This document shows positions 32,253 to 43,300 of a stretch of DNA of 64,000 nucleotides, piece by piece; position 1 is the first letter of the stretch, and each line of letters opens with the position of its first letter. This DNA is from Ephemerocybe angulata. Lineage: Eukaryota; Basidiomycota; Agaricomycetes; Agaricales; Psathyrellaceae. The notes beneath the pieces are model-generated. The model saw nothing but the letters and a program-made list of their open reading frames with translations, made no database searches and had not been told where the DNA came from. The stretch spans positions 310,001 to 374,000 of the forward strand of contig JAACJK010000170.1 in NCBI GenBank assembly GCA_013368325.1. The letters are read 5' to 3'. The position numbers and the translations under genes are program-made.

Positions 32253-33417
32253 ATGGTTAGCCCAGCAGGTCCATCCCACTACGAACCCCAACACGGTCCG
32301 GACTCACCTGTATTGCATCGTGGAATTCGTCTGCGCTCCGCTTTGCCTATCAGAGTGCCTGTTGTGAGTCATTCTCGGTCTGTCTCTGGCACGTAATTCA
32401 CTCACTCTGATATTCTTTAGCTGTGGCGAATGTATCTGAAGGCCAGAGACGCGTTATGGATCCCCACTGACATCAACCTCGACAAAGACAAGCATGAATG
32501 GGTCACATCGATGTCCAAATGCGAGCAATGGATTGTAACCCGCGCTCTCGGTTTCTTTGCCACCGCAGATGGTCTCCTGGCAGACAACTTAACAGCCCGT
32601 TTCACTCAAGAGGTCGAAAATACAGAAGCGAAATACTTTTATGGGCTACAGGTGGTAGTGTCAGTTCAGTTCCTCTAAGACGGTCTTTGGACATACCTTA
32701 CTGATGACGCATTTGTTCCATCTTAGCGAGAACATCCACGCGGAGACCTTCGCACTCATTATAGATGCTCTTTTGCCCGACAAGGAGAAGAAAGATCTAC
32801 TGAGTTGGTCGACCATGGTACCGAGCATCGCGTTCAAAAACATTTGGGCGGTGAAATGGATATTTGACTATAGTAGCTCCTTCTCGGAGCGACTGGTGGC
32901 TCTGGTGTGCGTGGAGGGCATTTTTTTCGCATCCTGTTTCGCTATGCTCGCCTGGATCAAGAGCAACGGAAAGATGCCGGGGTTATCCTTGGCACGCGAC
33001 TTGATTTCGAGAGACGAGAACGCTCACATCGATTTTGCGTGTGCACTTTTCCGACGTATTCTACCTCTTCCGGCGGCTAGCATCGTGTTCGATATAGTTC
33101 GGGAAGCTGTGGATGTGGAGACGGAATTCGCGTTAGGTAAATCCTTCACCCTTTCTAGTAGGCTGCTCACCGTGTACTAAATGCCGAGCAGACATGCTGT
33201 CCGTGCCAGGACATGGAATCCCGTTGCAAGACATCCATCAGTACATTAGGTTTGTAGCTAATCACCTTCTGGCCAAGCTGGGCTACGGGCCGGCGTATGT
33301 GACCGATAATCCAGTTAGTACTCCTTGAAGGTCTCTAGCATCTGGCTAATCGGGCATCAGTTCTCATTTATGAAGGATTCTGTTACACCCCACCTTAATG
33401 ACGATTCTGGGGCGTAG
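32253..33417 (+). CDS. Ribonucleotide reductase small subunit (R2) homologue lacking the radical tyrosine (312 aa, five exons)
   Basis: Exons 32253-32363, 32421-32659, 32727-33136, 33192-33313 and 33361-33417; all joins keep the frame. Canonical R2 holds a di-iron centre and a stable Tyr radical that starts nucleotide reduction in R1. Recognisable blocks: LPIRVPV-LWRMYLKARDALW, FFATADGLLADNL (first Asp ligand), YFYGLQVVVENIHAETF (Glu and His ligands), ERLVALVCVEGIFFASCFA (Glu) and LISRDENAHIDFACALF (Glu, His). In canonical R2 the residue four after the His ligand is Tyr; here it is Phe. The C terminus keeps NPFSFM but then lacks the usual NFFE and Phe-ending R1-binding tail. Intron 2 needs an unusual GTCAGT donor, supported by exact alignment across the join. 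The protein is shorter than usual fungal R2 (about 390-415 aa), mainly at the ends. Exons 1 and 5 are the least certain. Confidence 0.85.
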
Positions 33418-33484
33418 AATTTGGTCATGTGGGAGCATTGGGTCCATCGGAGGTGGATGTCGTCCTTGCTTCGTGTATTGGGGT

Positions 33485-33960
33485 TCATCGGCTACCTGAT
33501 TTTGGTTGAAGTGTGTGTTCCTGGTTCGTAGATAGGATACGTACGTTTAGTCGTATTCGGTGTATCCACACTGTAGGAGACGCTTCAAAGGCACGACTAT
33601 TTGCTTTTGTGTAGCGTCGGATAGGTGGTGTCATTGAACGTCGAGTTGTGTTGATTTTGTCCACACGCGCGACTGTTCTGCGCGAAGTAATCAGATCAAG
33701 TCGTACGTATGTCTTGCCCTCTGGTTTGGAAAGCATGGTAGCGTCCCTGAAGAGATATAGCACCACATCATCGAGATTCTGCATACGGACGGTGAGCACG
33801 GTATCCGACTTGATAATAAGGGGACGCACGTCAAGGGCTGGATGCTTCTCCGGCCTTTAATCTTTAGACAATGTGTCTTCGTCTTCGTTTTCATCGTACT
33901 CCTCATGTGAAGCATTGCTCAAGTCTTCGCTAAGCTGCCCCTTCCTCTTTGCCGTTGACC
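33485..33960 (-). CDS. Hypothetical protein fragment, possible multi-exon gene
   Basis: A minus-strand frame (33829-33485) reads VRPLIIKSDTVLTVRMQNL and DDVVLYLFRDATM, with protein-like composition. Just upstream another segment ends in a strongly acidic run (EEYDENEDEDTLSKD, about 33916-33868). They could be exons of one gene, but I found no clean splice join and no family. It may be a remnant. Confidence 0.25.
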
Positions 33961-34660
33961 GTTAATCCTTCGGCCGCACCTCTAGTTCCTCCAGCCCCTC
34001 CGCTTCTTCTCATCCAGTACGGCGGCTGTATATCGACGTGGGTAAGGGTTGGTGGGCCCTAACCAGATGGAATAATTTCAAGCGATGCCGGAATGAGTGG
34101 CTCAGGGGCGGTGGAGGGGTGGGTTGCGATGCTGGTTCGGGGTCCAGAATACGGGGCTGCAGTATGGTGCTGGGCGCCAGTATTGCATTCAAACTGGGCA
34201 TGCTGGTGATACGCCCTTGGTGGTGGTGGTGGTGGTGGGATTCAAAGGTCCATTTCTGAACGACGTGGTGGCAGTGGTGGCGACGGATTCATGGATTGCA
34301 TTCATGGCGGGCGCGGCGTTGGATACGCCCTCAGTGGCTGTGAGGACATGTTGGCGTGCCATGCAGGCCGGTAGAGGGTGTGGGTGTCGGCACCGTGTTA
34401 AGCAAGGTAGAGATATACGATGTGGCATACACTTGGTCGTCAGGAGGAGGAGGACAACAGGAGCCGGAGGGGATGACTGGAATATGAGGGAAGATTACAC
34501 AGTTGGTGGTATAGAACGCCTTAGGAATATTGGCCGGTGCGGGACTTTGGGGGCGTCGGGTGCTGGCTGTTTCATTCTAACTCCGCCTAAAACCCCCTTG
34601 TAAGCTGGTCTGCTCTCTTATCTTATCCCTTCTATAATAATCAACGTGTAATCAACCAAC
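33961..34660. other. Low-information region with a GGT microsatellite
   Basis: G-rich on the plus strand. A TGG run at 34218-34239 is a simple trinucleotide repeat. Open frames here are a by-product of base composition. Confidence 0.4.
34218..34239 (+). repeat. (TGG)n microsatellite
   Basis: Seven consecutive TGG units within a G-rich segment. Confidence 0.8.
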
Positions 34661-34673
34661 CATTCATCATTCA

Positions 34674-36930
34674 GATCTTCCGAGGTAAGGCTCTCACCGG
34701 ATGGATATCACCTCGAGTCGACTTCCCTGACACCATTGACAACGTTAAGACCAATATCCAAGTCAAGGAGGGGAATCGGCCCATCTTGCCCATAGCGACT
34801 CCTAACTTTGACCGCTCTGTAGATTCGTGCCCTGACCAGCAACGACTTCACCTACACCGGAACGCAGCTTAAGGAAGGGCGAACGCTGTCGTAGTACCAC
34901 GTCCAGCAGGAGTCTGCCCTTCGCCCATCATCCTTCTCCGTGGATGCATGCGGTGCTTCGTCAAGACCTGCAAGACCATCACCCTCAAGGTGTGGTCATA
35001 GGACACCACCGACAATGTCAAGGCCTAGATTCAGTACAATAAGGGTGAGTAGTCTGCCTCGTTCGCCTCTTGTATGCGAAACTGACGATGTTGTTCCATT
35101 AGTCTTCTCGACCAGGAGCGCCTGCTCCTCGCCGGCAAGCAGCTTGAGGACGGTCACACCCTCTCCGACTACAACGTCCTGAAGGTTATCTTCTCCGGAA
35201 TGCAGCTTGAGGACGGGCCCCCCCTTCTCGGAGTACCACATCCAGCAGGAGTCTACCCTTCGCTCTCTATCCATCTCCCTGGAGGCATGCGGTGCTTAGT
35301 CAAACCTCATCGGCAAGACCCTCACCCTCAAGATCTAGTCGTCTGACGCTGTCGACCTCGTCAAGGCTAAAAATCGGTACAAGGAGGGGTGTGTAATATG
35401 CCTCGTGCTTTTCCTGTAGGCGATACTGACTATGATTCTCCAGAACCTTTCTCGACCACCAGCGCCTGCTCCTTGCTGGCACGCAGCTTGAGGACGGTCA
35501 CACCCTCTCTGACTACAACATTCTGAAGATTATCTTCGCTGGCAGGCAGCTTGAGGTCGAGCGCAACCCCGCAGATTACATCGTCTAGCAGTAGTCTACT
35601 TCCGCCTCTTCCTCCTTTTTCCGGGGATGTATGCAGACCTTCGTCCAGGCATCCCTGGCAAGACCAGCACCCTCTAGGTCGACTCGTTGGACTCTATCGT
35701 CCATGTCAAAGCTAAGAATCAGGTCGATGAGCCTCTTGTTCCTCTTGTCCGTGATACTGACTTGTTTCTCCAGTATCCCTTCCGGCTAGCAGCGCATTGG
35801 CTTCGTCCGTAAGCAGCTGGAGGCCGGTCACACCCTCTCCGACTACAACATCCGACAGGTCACCTTCGCCGGAAAGCAGCTTGAGTACGTGCGCACTCTA
35901 TCCGACTACACCAACCAGCAGTAGACTACCTACCGTCTCGTCCTCCTTCTTCGTGTAGGCATGCATATCTTCGTCCTTACCCTCACAGGCAATACCTTCA
36001 TCCTCAAAGTCGAGCAGTTGAACATCCTCGACAACGTCAATGATAATGGCCATGGCAACTAGGGTGAGTACTTTGCCTCTTGCTCCTCGGATCTGCTATA
36101 CTGACTATGTTTCTCCACTCTTCCCCGACCAGAATCGGTTGATCTTCGTCGGTAGGCGCTCTATGACGGTCATACCTTCCCCGCTTATAAGATCCAAAAT
36201 GTCGCCTTCGCCTGAAAGCGGCTAGATGACGGGCGCACCATCTCGGATTACAACATCCGCAGGAAGGCTATCCTTCCACCTCGTCCTCCTTCTACGTGGA
36301 GGCATGCAGAGTTTCATTCAGACCCTCCCAGGCAATATCGTCACCCTCAAGGTTGAGTACGACAACGTCGAGGCTAAGATTCAGGACAGTGAAGGGTGAG
36401 TAAACTGCTTCTGGTTCCTCATGCATTCTATGTTGACTAGGTTTCCCCACTATCCTCCCCGACCACCAGCGCCTGATCTTCGCCTGCCAGCAGCCCGAGG
36501 ATGGTCGCACTCTCTCCGTCTACAACTACCATAAGGAGTTTACTCTTCATTGGGTCCTTCTTCTGCGCCGTTCTTCGTCGAAACCCTCACCAGCAAGACC
36601 ATCACCATCAAGCATATTCTTCCGACTCGATAGTCAACGTCGAGGCCAAGATCCAGTACAAGGAGGTGTCCCTTCGTCCAGAATCGCCTGATCTTCGCCC
36701 GCTAGCAGCTCGAGGACGACCTAACTCTTTCGGATTATACCCTCCAGAAGGAGTCCACTCTCAACTTGGTCCTTCAATGCCGTGGCGGTATGCAGAGCCT
36801 CGTCATTACCTCGATAGGCAGTTTCATCACCTTGGAGGTGGAGTCGTCATGCATCATTGACAACGTGAAGGCCAAGTACCAGGTCAAGAAGCGCAGTCCC
36901 ATGACTAGCAACGTCTCAGCTTCGTCTGAG
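34674..36930 (+). pseudogene. Decayed tandem polyubiquitin array (about eight units) with an intron in most units
   Basis: Each unit is a corrupted ubiquitin: an MQ-x-FVKTL-type start, GKT-x-TL, D-x-VDNVKAKIQ-x-[15 protein letters not shown] and TLSDYNIQ-KEST. Starts are near 34674, 34948, 35290, 35630, 35961, 36304, 36570 and 36787. In-frame TAG and TGA codons are frequent (for example AAG to TAG in the KAKIQ segment near 35029), so no functional polyprotein is possible. At least four units carry an intron-like insert at the same place, right after KIQ-KEG, with GTGAGT-like starts and AG ends (for example 35045-35101 and 36396-36449). Several units also repeat the [15 protein letters not shown] segment twice, in the same arrangement (about 35130-35215, 35475-35565, 35805-35920, 36140-36260). 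A functional polyubiquitin gene would have about 228-bp units; here the period is about 220-345 bp. Confidence 0.85.
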
Positions 36931-36960
36931 AGCAGTTCGAGACTGGCCGCTCTCTATCTG

Positions 36961-37566
36961 GCCACATCATGCATACTGATCGGGTTTGCTCCCCTTTTTC
37001 CCCTGTAGCACTTTCACTGTACCTCTGCATCATATACACATCGACGAATATAATGATACCTTTTTCCGGACCTTTTCTCATCCATATTTGTATATCAGCA
37101 TGGCAGTGAGTCTAGTCTATGTTTAGTCTCATATTTCGATGCCAGTTGGTCGCTAGCAGCCTTTGTTTAGGAGTAATACTGAGTACGCTACCTACATGCA
37201 GGGCCACCGATTTAGACGCTCGTCGGACTTCGAATTTCTTCCCCTCCGACAAGCGCTCAATACTCAGCATTTCTTTTCGTTACCTCCGCTGTTCCATATA
37301 GTACTGGCTTCAGTGCGCACTAGATCCACTCAGACTAAGACTCCATCTTATTAGTCTTACTCCTTCGTTTCCCTCCTCACTCCACTGAACTGCATTCGGA
37401 CGACTCTTAGATACTAATGTAATATATTCCATGTCTAAAGTATACACGTCCGCGGTCGGTTCCGATTGGATATCCTGATATTCCGCCCTGCTGCTCGACC
37501 TATTCGTTCACAACGGTTGTTCCTGTCATTCTGTAGCCGGCGGCATGGGTTGCTCTACCCCTTTCC
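36961..37566. other. Intergenic
   Basis: AT-richer than the ubiquitin array. No gene recognised. It separates the array from the 3' end of a minus-strand gene. Confidence 0.4.
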
Positions 37567-38727
37567 CTATGGGAATGACCTTTTCCATGCTTCAGGGGCT
37601 ATGTTGCCCGTCTCCCCTTCCATGGGAGCCGTATATTCTATCCATATCTCCAAAAGGCGGAATGTTCGCAGATGCCATTCTTCGTGAAGCAGGTGGACCG
37701 AAGGGGCGTATATCTTTGTTTGTCCTCTAGCATGGAACATATGCCCCAGTCGCCACGCAAGCGCCGGTCCGATATTGAGCTCTAGCTCGGGCTTTGTGAA
37801 CGCAAGTTGCGAGGTCCAGGAATCTTGCGTGTGTCGAAACGACCACTGGCACATATCTCTTTTGTCTCTGGTGATGAGAGAGGGGTGTCCTGGATGTGTC
37901 TCTGCACAGTCTGGTATTATTACAGCCCCTCGGCTCGTCCATTTGGATATTTCGAGCGGTCGGTGAGTGGTGTCGAAATTCTTACTGCGGTTGAGTAAGG
38001 CTTTACTACACATAAGTCCTCCTGTTGACTCCATTTGAGTGTCTGGGTTCTGCTCACCTGTGTATTTCTCTGTCAGATCAGGGTAGAATGATACTGCCCC
38101 TCGTCCTGTCACCATATTCATCAGGGACGTCAGGTGGAAGAAAAACACAGGAGCCAGCGGGGATTGAGAGAGCGATTCTGTAAGAGTAATCCTTCTACCG
38201 CTTAAAGTATGACGGTATTTCCATATACGCCTAACCCCATTGTTCACATTCAGTTTGCTGAAGGGCGTTCGTCGTGTGGCGATCGTAGCCGTTTGCTCTT
38301 GTTCTTCTATGTAGCCATCTGTCTGGGTTATAATCTCTATCGCGCCTGAATAGGCACCCAACGGACAGTAGAAATTTAAGTCGCAAGGGGAGCACGAACC
38401 AGGTGCCGCCACTTCAAGTGCGGCCGATCCTGAAATCACCGTCCCTGACTGCTCCATCATACGCAATGTGTTTTGTACATGAAGGCCGGTTGCTGCTATC
38501 GAAGACTCTATTCTTCGTCTCAGGTGGTCCCGTACAATGTAGTCCATGTGAGGCATTGTCGCTAGGTGTTCTAAAGATCGAAGCGGGAGGTACCCCAATA
38601 CACAATCCACCATTTCCAGCGGCATTGGTCCATCTTCCGTCCCTGTGAACATAATGAGCGTGTTCTTTGTATGGTGAGATCCTTCCTTACTTAGAAAGTG
38701 GGAGTCCGCAGTTGCTAGCTTAGGCAT
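37567..38727 (-). CDS. F-box-like protein with SGS-x-AL/DLNFYCP module, member A (386 aa)
   Basis: A single exon. An F-box-like stretch lies at residues 34-60 (GPMPLEMVDCVLGYLPLRSL), so the ATG at about 38652 (MFTGTEDG) is an alternative start. Then comes the family module: SGSAALEVAAPG, DLNFYCPLGAYSGAIEI and, after a strand-rich segment, ITLTESLSQSPLAPVFFFHL and LMNMVTGRGAVSFYPDLT. The module looks like a degenerate nucleotidyltransferase-like fold (GS-x-A, D-L-D/N-F), but catalytic Asp residues are not clearly kept. A C-terminal region follows with a DMCQWSFR-type Trp motif. Paralogues in the window are at 39346-40324, 51875-53040 and 60694-61853. Function unknown; F-box proteins act in SCF ubiquitin ligases. 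Confidence 0.75.
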   Translation of the reverse strand: MPKLATADSHFLSKEGSHHTKNTLIMFTGTEDGPMPLEMVDCVLGYLPLRSLEHLATMPHMDYIVRDHLRRRIESSIAATGLHVQNTLRMMEQSGTVISGSAALEVAAPGSCSPCDLNFYCPLGAYSGAIEIITQTDGYIEEQEQTATIATRRTPFSKLNVNNGVRRIWKYRHTLSGRRITLTESLSQSPLAPVFFFHLTSLMNMVTGRGAVSFYPDLTEKYTGEQNPDTQMESTGGLMCSKALLNRSKNFDTTHRPLEISKWTSRGAVIIPDCAETHPGHPSLITRDKRDMCQWSFRHTQDSWTSQLAFTKPELELNIGPALAWRLGHMFHARGQTKIYAPSVHLLHEEWHLRTFRLLEIWIEYTAPMEGETGNIAPEAWKRSFP

Positions 38728-39345
38728 CTCTCTACAGCTACGTCGGTTTCCGGTAGGTGGCGGCGAGAGAACTTATATCTGCACGGTCTGCTATCCTGGA
38801 ATCCTGGGGCATTCTCGTTTGATATGGGCCAGTCTTTTATATATGCTGTCTCGGGCAGCTCTGATGGCAACGGAATATCTTTTGCAACGTTTGTGTCGAC
38901 CTTGTATGTACCAGATGGATGGTAAGAGGCAGAGCTAGCACTGCTCCCCTACCTGATGGCTACAACAGGTTGGTATCGGTTAGTACTACCTCCCTACACC
39001 TTTTCCTTGTCACCCGCGATTGTATCGCATATTATGCCCGATATCGAAATGAGTACGAGTGTGATGATGAAAGCGTTGGCTCGTTTACTCCAGAAGTTAC
39101 ATTTCAATTTACAAGTTACATTAGTACGCAAGTTCTTGGTCAGGGGAACGACGTGTTCGCAAGGTCGGTCCTACCCTCCCCTTCTTCCTCCGGTGCCCAG
39201 TGCAGTTTCCAATCCAAAGTCTTGCGCGCCAATTCTGTATTGCTGTATCGCGTCCCCGTCCCGGTTGCGGTCCTATGGACTGTCACCCTGGTGTCTCTGT
39301 ACTCGACACTAGTGGTCGCCCAGCGGAAGAACCCCAACCGCCAGC
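38728..39345. other. Intergenic
   Basis: Promoter side of member A and 3' flank of member B. Nothing distinct seen. Confidence 0.4.
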
Positions 39346-40324
39346 TTAGATGAACGTCTGAGACTGAACTGACGGTAGATTTGAACGGCATGCTGAGAGA
39401 GGCGGTGTCGTTCGTCGCCCTATCTGCCCGTTGGCAAAGATGGGGGTCGTGTATGCACACGGTAGAGGGGGGCACAGCTTGGTGCGTGTGGGCCGTTTCG
39501 CAGGTCCACAATAATCTGATACCCATGCGCTCCCATTTGAGCCCCAGGCTCTGTTTATGCAGACGCTCGAACCCATACGACCTGTTGTGGAGTCCTGAGG
39601 TGGTTTATAAGTATTTGTATTAGGGACGTTCGCAATGCACGGGATAGACACACCTTTCATCTCGAACGTCAACGACGGGTACAAGCATCGGACCTCTTGG
39701 GCGTCGAAATAGTTCATCACGAAGGTATTGTGAAAGAACAAGATGGGCAGTATTGGAGACGGGGCGGCGGATTCGACCAGCGTGACGGAGGCAGGCCGCG
39801 AGACATGAGCGAACCGTCGCAAAGAGTGCACTCCATTGTTGATATTGTAGTTGCCCTTGCCGCCCGTTTTCATGTAGCTCCAGGTGTCGGGCAACTGTGT
39901 AACGTACTTCTGAGACGTCAGGTATCTCTCCACAGCATCGGCCGCTCCTCTAGGGCAGTAGAAATTGAGGTCTCTAGGGACTCGCAGGCCGGGGAAGATG
40001 AGTTCCAATGCGCCGGACCCGGACACGATACTTCCTGTGGACCCCATCATATCCAATGTTTCGCGGCATGGTAGATGAAAGGCGGCGAACAATGTACGGA
40101 TGCGGTACCTGATATGTTGTGCTATGATACGTCGTAACGGGGTGAGCGTTCCCAGCGCCTTCAGGTCCTTCAGCGTAAGTGTGTGTAGTATTGCATCGTG
40201 TGCTTCTTCAGGGACGGGGCGCGATGTAGAGCCTGTATAGCATTTGAAGTCAGCTCAATAGGAATGAAGGAGGATATCTCTGGGACATACCTATGAGTTG
40301 TTTCAAGTCAAGGAGGATGGGCAT
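39346..40324 (-). CDS. F-box-like protein with SGS-x-AL/DLNFYCP module, member B (306 aa, two exons)
   Basis: Exon 1 is 40324-40291 (MPILLDLKQLIG) and exon 2 is 40232-39346; the 58-nt intron has GTATGT and ATACAG ends and keeps the frame. The F-box-like start is RPVPEEAHDAILHTLTLKDL. The module reads SGSGALELIFPG, PRDLNFYCPRGAADAVERYL, VTLVESAAPSPILPILFFH and FVMNYFDAQEVRCLYPSLTF, in clear parallel to member A. After GSNGSAW the reading becomes atypical (Pro/Thr-rich), and a different frame looks more like the family C terminus, so a frameshift or missed intron near 39.5 kb has probably shortened this copy. Confidence 0.7.
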
Positions 40325-43300
40325 GTTGGTGAATGCGATTCCAGATGCTGGTTATCATTTGAAAGAGATCTTATAGACCGTCCTAGCTACTGGGAAGCTG
40401 GTGTAGTAGATCGATTTAGTCATTTAGCATTTGCTGTATGTATCTGCAGTAGCTTCTTCCTATGTAGCTTTCTTGTTTGTACCGTTGGTAGGGCAAACAA
40501 AGGTGCTGCTTCTGCGGCTGCCCGCTTGAAACGTGCGCTCAAGCCGCGTCTGGCGTATTAGTGTCGAGTCATCTCGTGAGTGGCCCTACAGTAATTACCG
40601 AATTCGTAATCTTGTGCCGTAGTAGCTTGCGTTTGGTGTGTGGCTCCCCAAGGTGTTGAGTCCGCCAAAGCGCCTATGAAAAAAGTTCACGGCAAGGTCC
40701 GAATACTTCGGCACCCCCCGCCGATATGTGGCAGTGCCACATCTATCGGTGGGTCGCCCTCCCGCACTGTGCTCGCCTTGACGCCGTTGGTCGTCGTAGA
40801 GTGAAAATTTCCGCCTTCTCCGACTGGATAACCCACATACTCTGGTACATATATGCTTAGTGCCAGCCTGATACCAGCCTCACGTCTTAGGCATTCAACG
40901 CCGTTCACGGTGGTGGGTGCGCGAAGAGCGGAGCTGGGGTCCGTCTGTCTGCGGTAATGCATTTAGGTTTTAGCATTCTATTCTACTCTTGCAGGATGCT
41001 TTTCCCGCTTCAACCTCGGTCATGTTGGGCTATTCTAAATAAGCGCTCGCATAGTTACCTTACTTGGGTATGTTTAGCGCCCAAGCATATTATGAACATC
41101 ATCAGGTCTGGCACTACCCGGAATTTGCCGAACGTGCTCCCCACTTGTATATATAGCTCCCAGCTCTACCGTTTGGTGTCTATTGGTCTATTCCACTAGT
41201 ATGCGTCTCATTGGCCGGCTACATGCTGCTCGGCTGTGTCGGCGATTATAGAGAAGTGTCGCCCTCATACTGCAGCTTCATAGAGCCTGCTGGTATCTCG
41301 ACCTCGACTTGCGTCTATGGCTAGCTGTCTCGGATACCGGGTTGCTACATTAATCATCTGAAATAAATAATCACTGATATTTCATTCGTATTACACTAGG
41401 ACGGCCGCGCGACTGTATTTTCCCATTAACTTCGTTGATGCGTCGGCGCTTAGTAGAGCGCTTATACTCATATTTGCATTGCCATGCTCTTCAGGCATCC
41501 TCTTCGACTGATGATTGTTGATATCCTTCGCCGCTGGTCTACCACGCGTCTGGTAGGCGATAGTCTGATGGATCGTAGGTCGGACCTAGGCAATCGAGCT
41601 CGCTACAATAATAAGGTAAGTCGGTTATGGGCCATGTGAGGATTAGTATGTTATCTCGTATGTATAAACGCCTGGAGCTTACCTGGGTAACCCCAAACTG
41701 TCTCCTTCCAAGGTGGATGGCTGACCTAAGAGCATGGTATCGGGTTGGACCGAGCTGCAATAACAGGCAGCCCATCACAACCGCCGCGAGATGTAAATTA
41801 GTGGTGCCCTACCCGTCGTGGTCGTGCTCACCTTAATGTGCTGATATCGGCTGGGAATTTGAGCGCTGCCCAGTTGATATCGTTGTATTGAAGCTGTAGA
41901 GGTTGATCACTGTTGCACGGGTATTGATTTCTTTCACGTTTCCCTCATCAGTTGCGGTCGTGCAAGTCAGTTTCGTGAAAAGAATGCCCACCTATGCGCC
42001 GTGCTGGTATTGGCCCAATCATAACTAATTAGACCCGATTGTGGGGTTGCGAGCCCCTCCATTGTGAAGTTGGTCTGGAGTCCCAGCCAGTTCATTCCGT
42101 TTTCGAATATCTCCTGGCTGAACGTCGGGTCGGTTGCTGACGGAAGGGCGGGGTCGGCCTGCAGCGCCGCTACGCTTCCTAGACCCTCTGGGCCGTCTGA
42201 AGTTACAGATGCTGTAGCCTCACCCGACGTGGATGCCGCTTTGGATTGTCAATTGCTGTCTGATCGGTTAGTGGTGGCACGCACTGTGGATGCTGCCCGA
42301 CTTCGTCGATACGTCTTCTGGTAGGTATCTGGGCCTGTTCCAAAAGCACTAACATGATCGGTTTAGTCCGAGCGCTCCCCAGAAATACGTCGTAGAGCAC
42401 ACGTACCTTGGCTCCCGAATTGGCACAGAAGCAGCAGCCTTCTGGAGTACTACTACCGGGGCACTGAGGCCATCGTCAGTTCGCAGCCCGTCATTGTACA
42501 GCGTAACGCTATGGCACTCACTGGAAGCTCCTTGTCCTGGCATCGGTTGCAGAATGTGTGGAACCACAACCCACGGTTTTTTGTAAGGAGGGTCGACAGT
42601 TTATCTTCCGTTTTCCGGATCTGCTCAAGTTGCTCGGGTTGCAGGATAGGGAGATCGAACCTGTGGATGGCACAATCAGCGGCTGCTGTGAGCAGGGAGG
42701 GTAGATGCAGGTGGGGGAGTGAAGGGTCGGCGCTTTGCATACGGTGACACTGTGTATAGTTTCCCTTTGTCCATGGGCTGTGGCTCGGATTGCTTTTTGC
42801 CCTTCTTCTTTTGCACGCTGGCCGTATCTGTACGCATGTTGAGGCAGAGGTATTAGGAGCGAACTGGGCCGGCGGCAAGAAGTATCGATGGTGGGAGGTT
42901 GGTTGAGCGATGAGGGTGGAGCTTGGGTTTCTCGTGCCTGTCATCACTTATTGGCCTTGAACCGCTTCTGCTGCGTTCGTAGTCATAATGTCAAAATTAT
43001 GCTTCAGAAGTCATCGCTTCCAGACACCTACCATGTCCATATGGAGGCCGACCTGTGTCCGACATCTTAGTCAATATCCAATCTGCGCAATGCGCGTAGA
43101 CGCGACGCTAGATCCCCTCCTCATACTCGAAACATTACACAAATGGAACTGTTCTGTCGTTTATGTCAGCGGCACTTCCTCTCTTCCCATCCAGACGGTT
43201 CGTGGATCGCTAGTCACTTCCTCAGGATCGTCACCTCGCACGGGCGCGAGCGCATCGCGTAGAAGACGGATGCTTCTATAGTTAAGCGGACATATAGTTG

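Noticed and set aside
34097..34603. 168-codon plus-strand protein
   Set aside because: Composition follows the G-rich and TGG-repeat sequence; no domain and no matching splice signals.
34674..36930. RIP as the cause of decay of the ubiquitin array
   Set aside because: The changes include many transversions and A/G or T/C changes in both directions, not a C-to-T pattern; ordinary drift explains it better.
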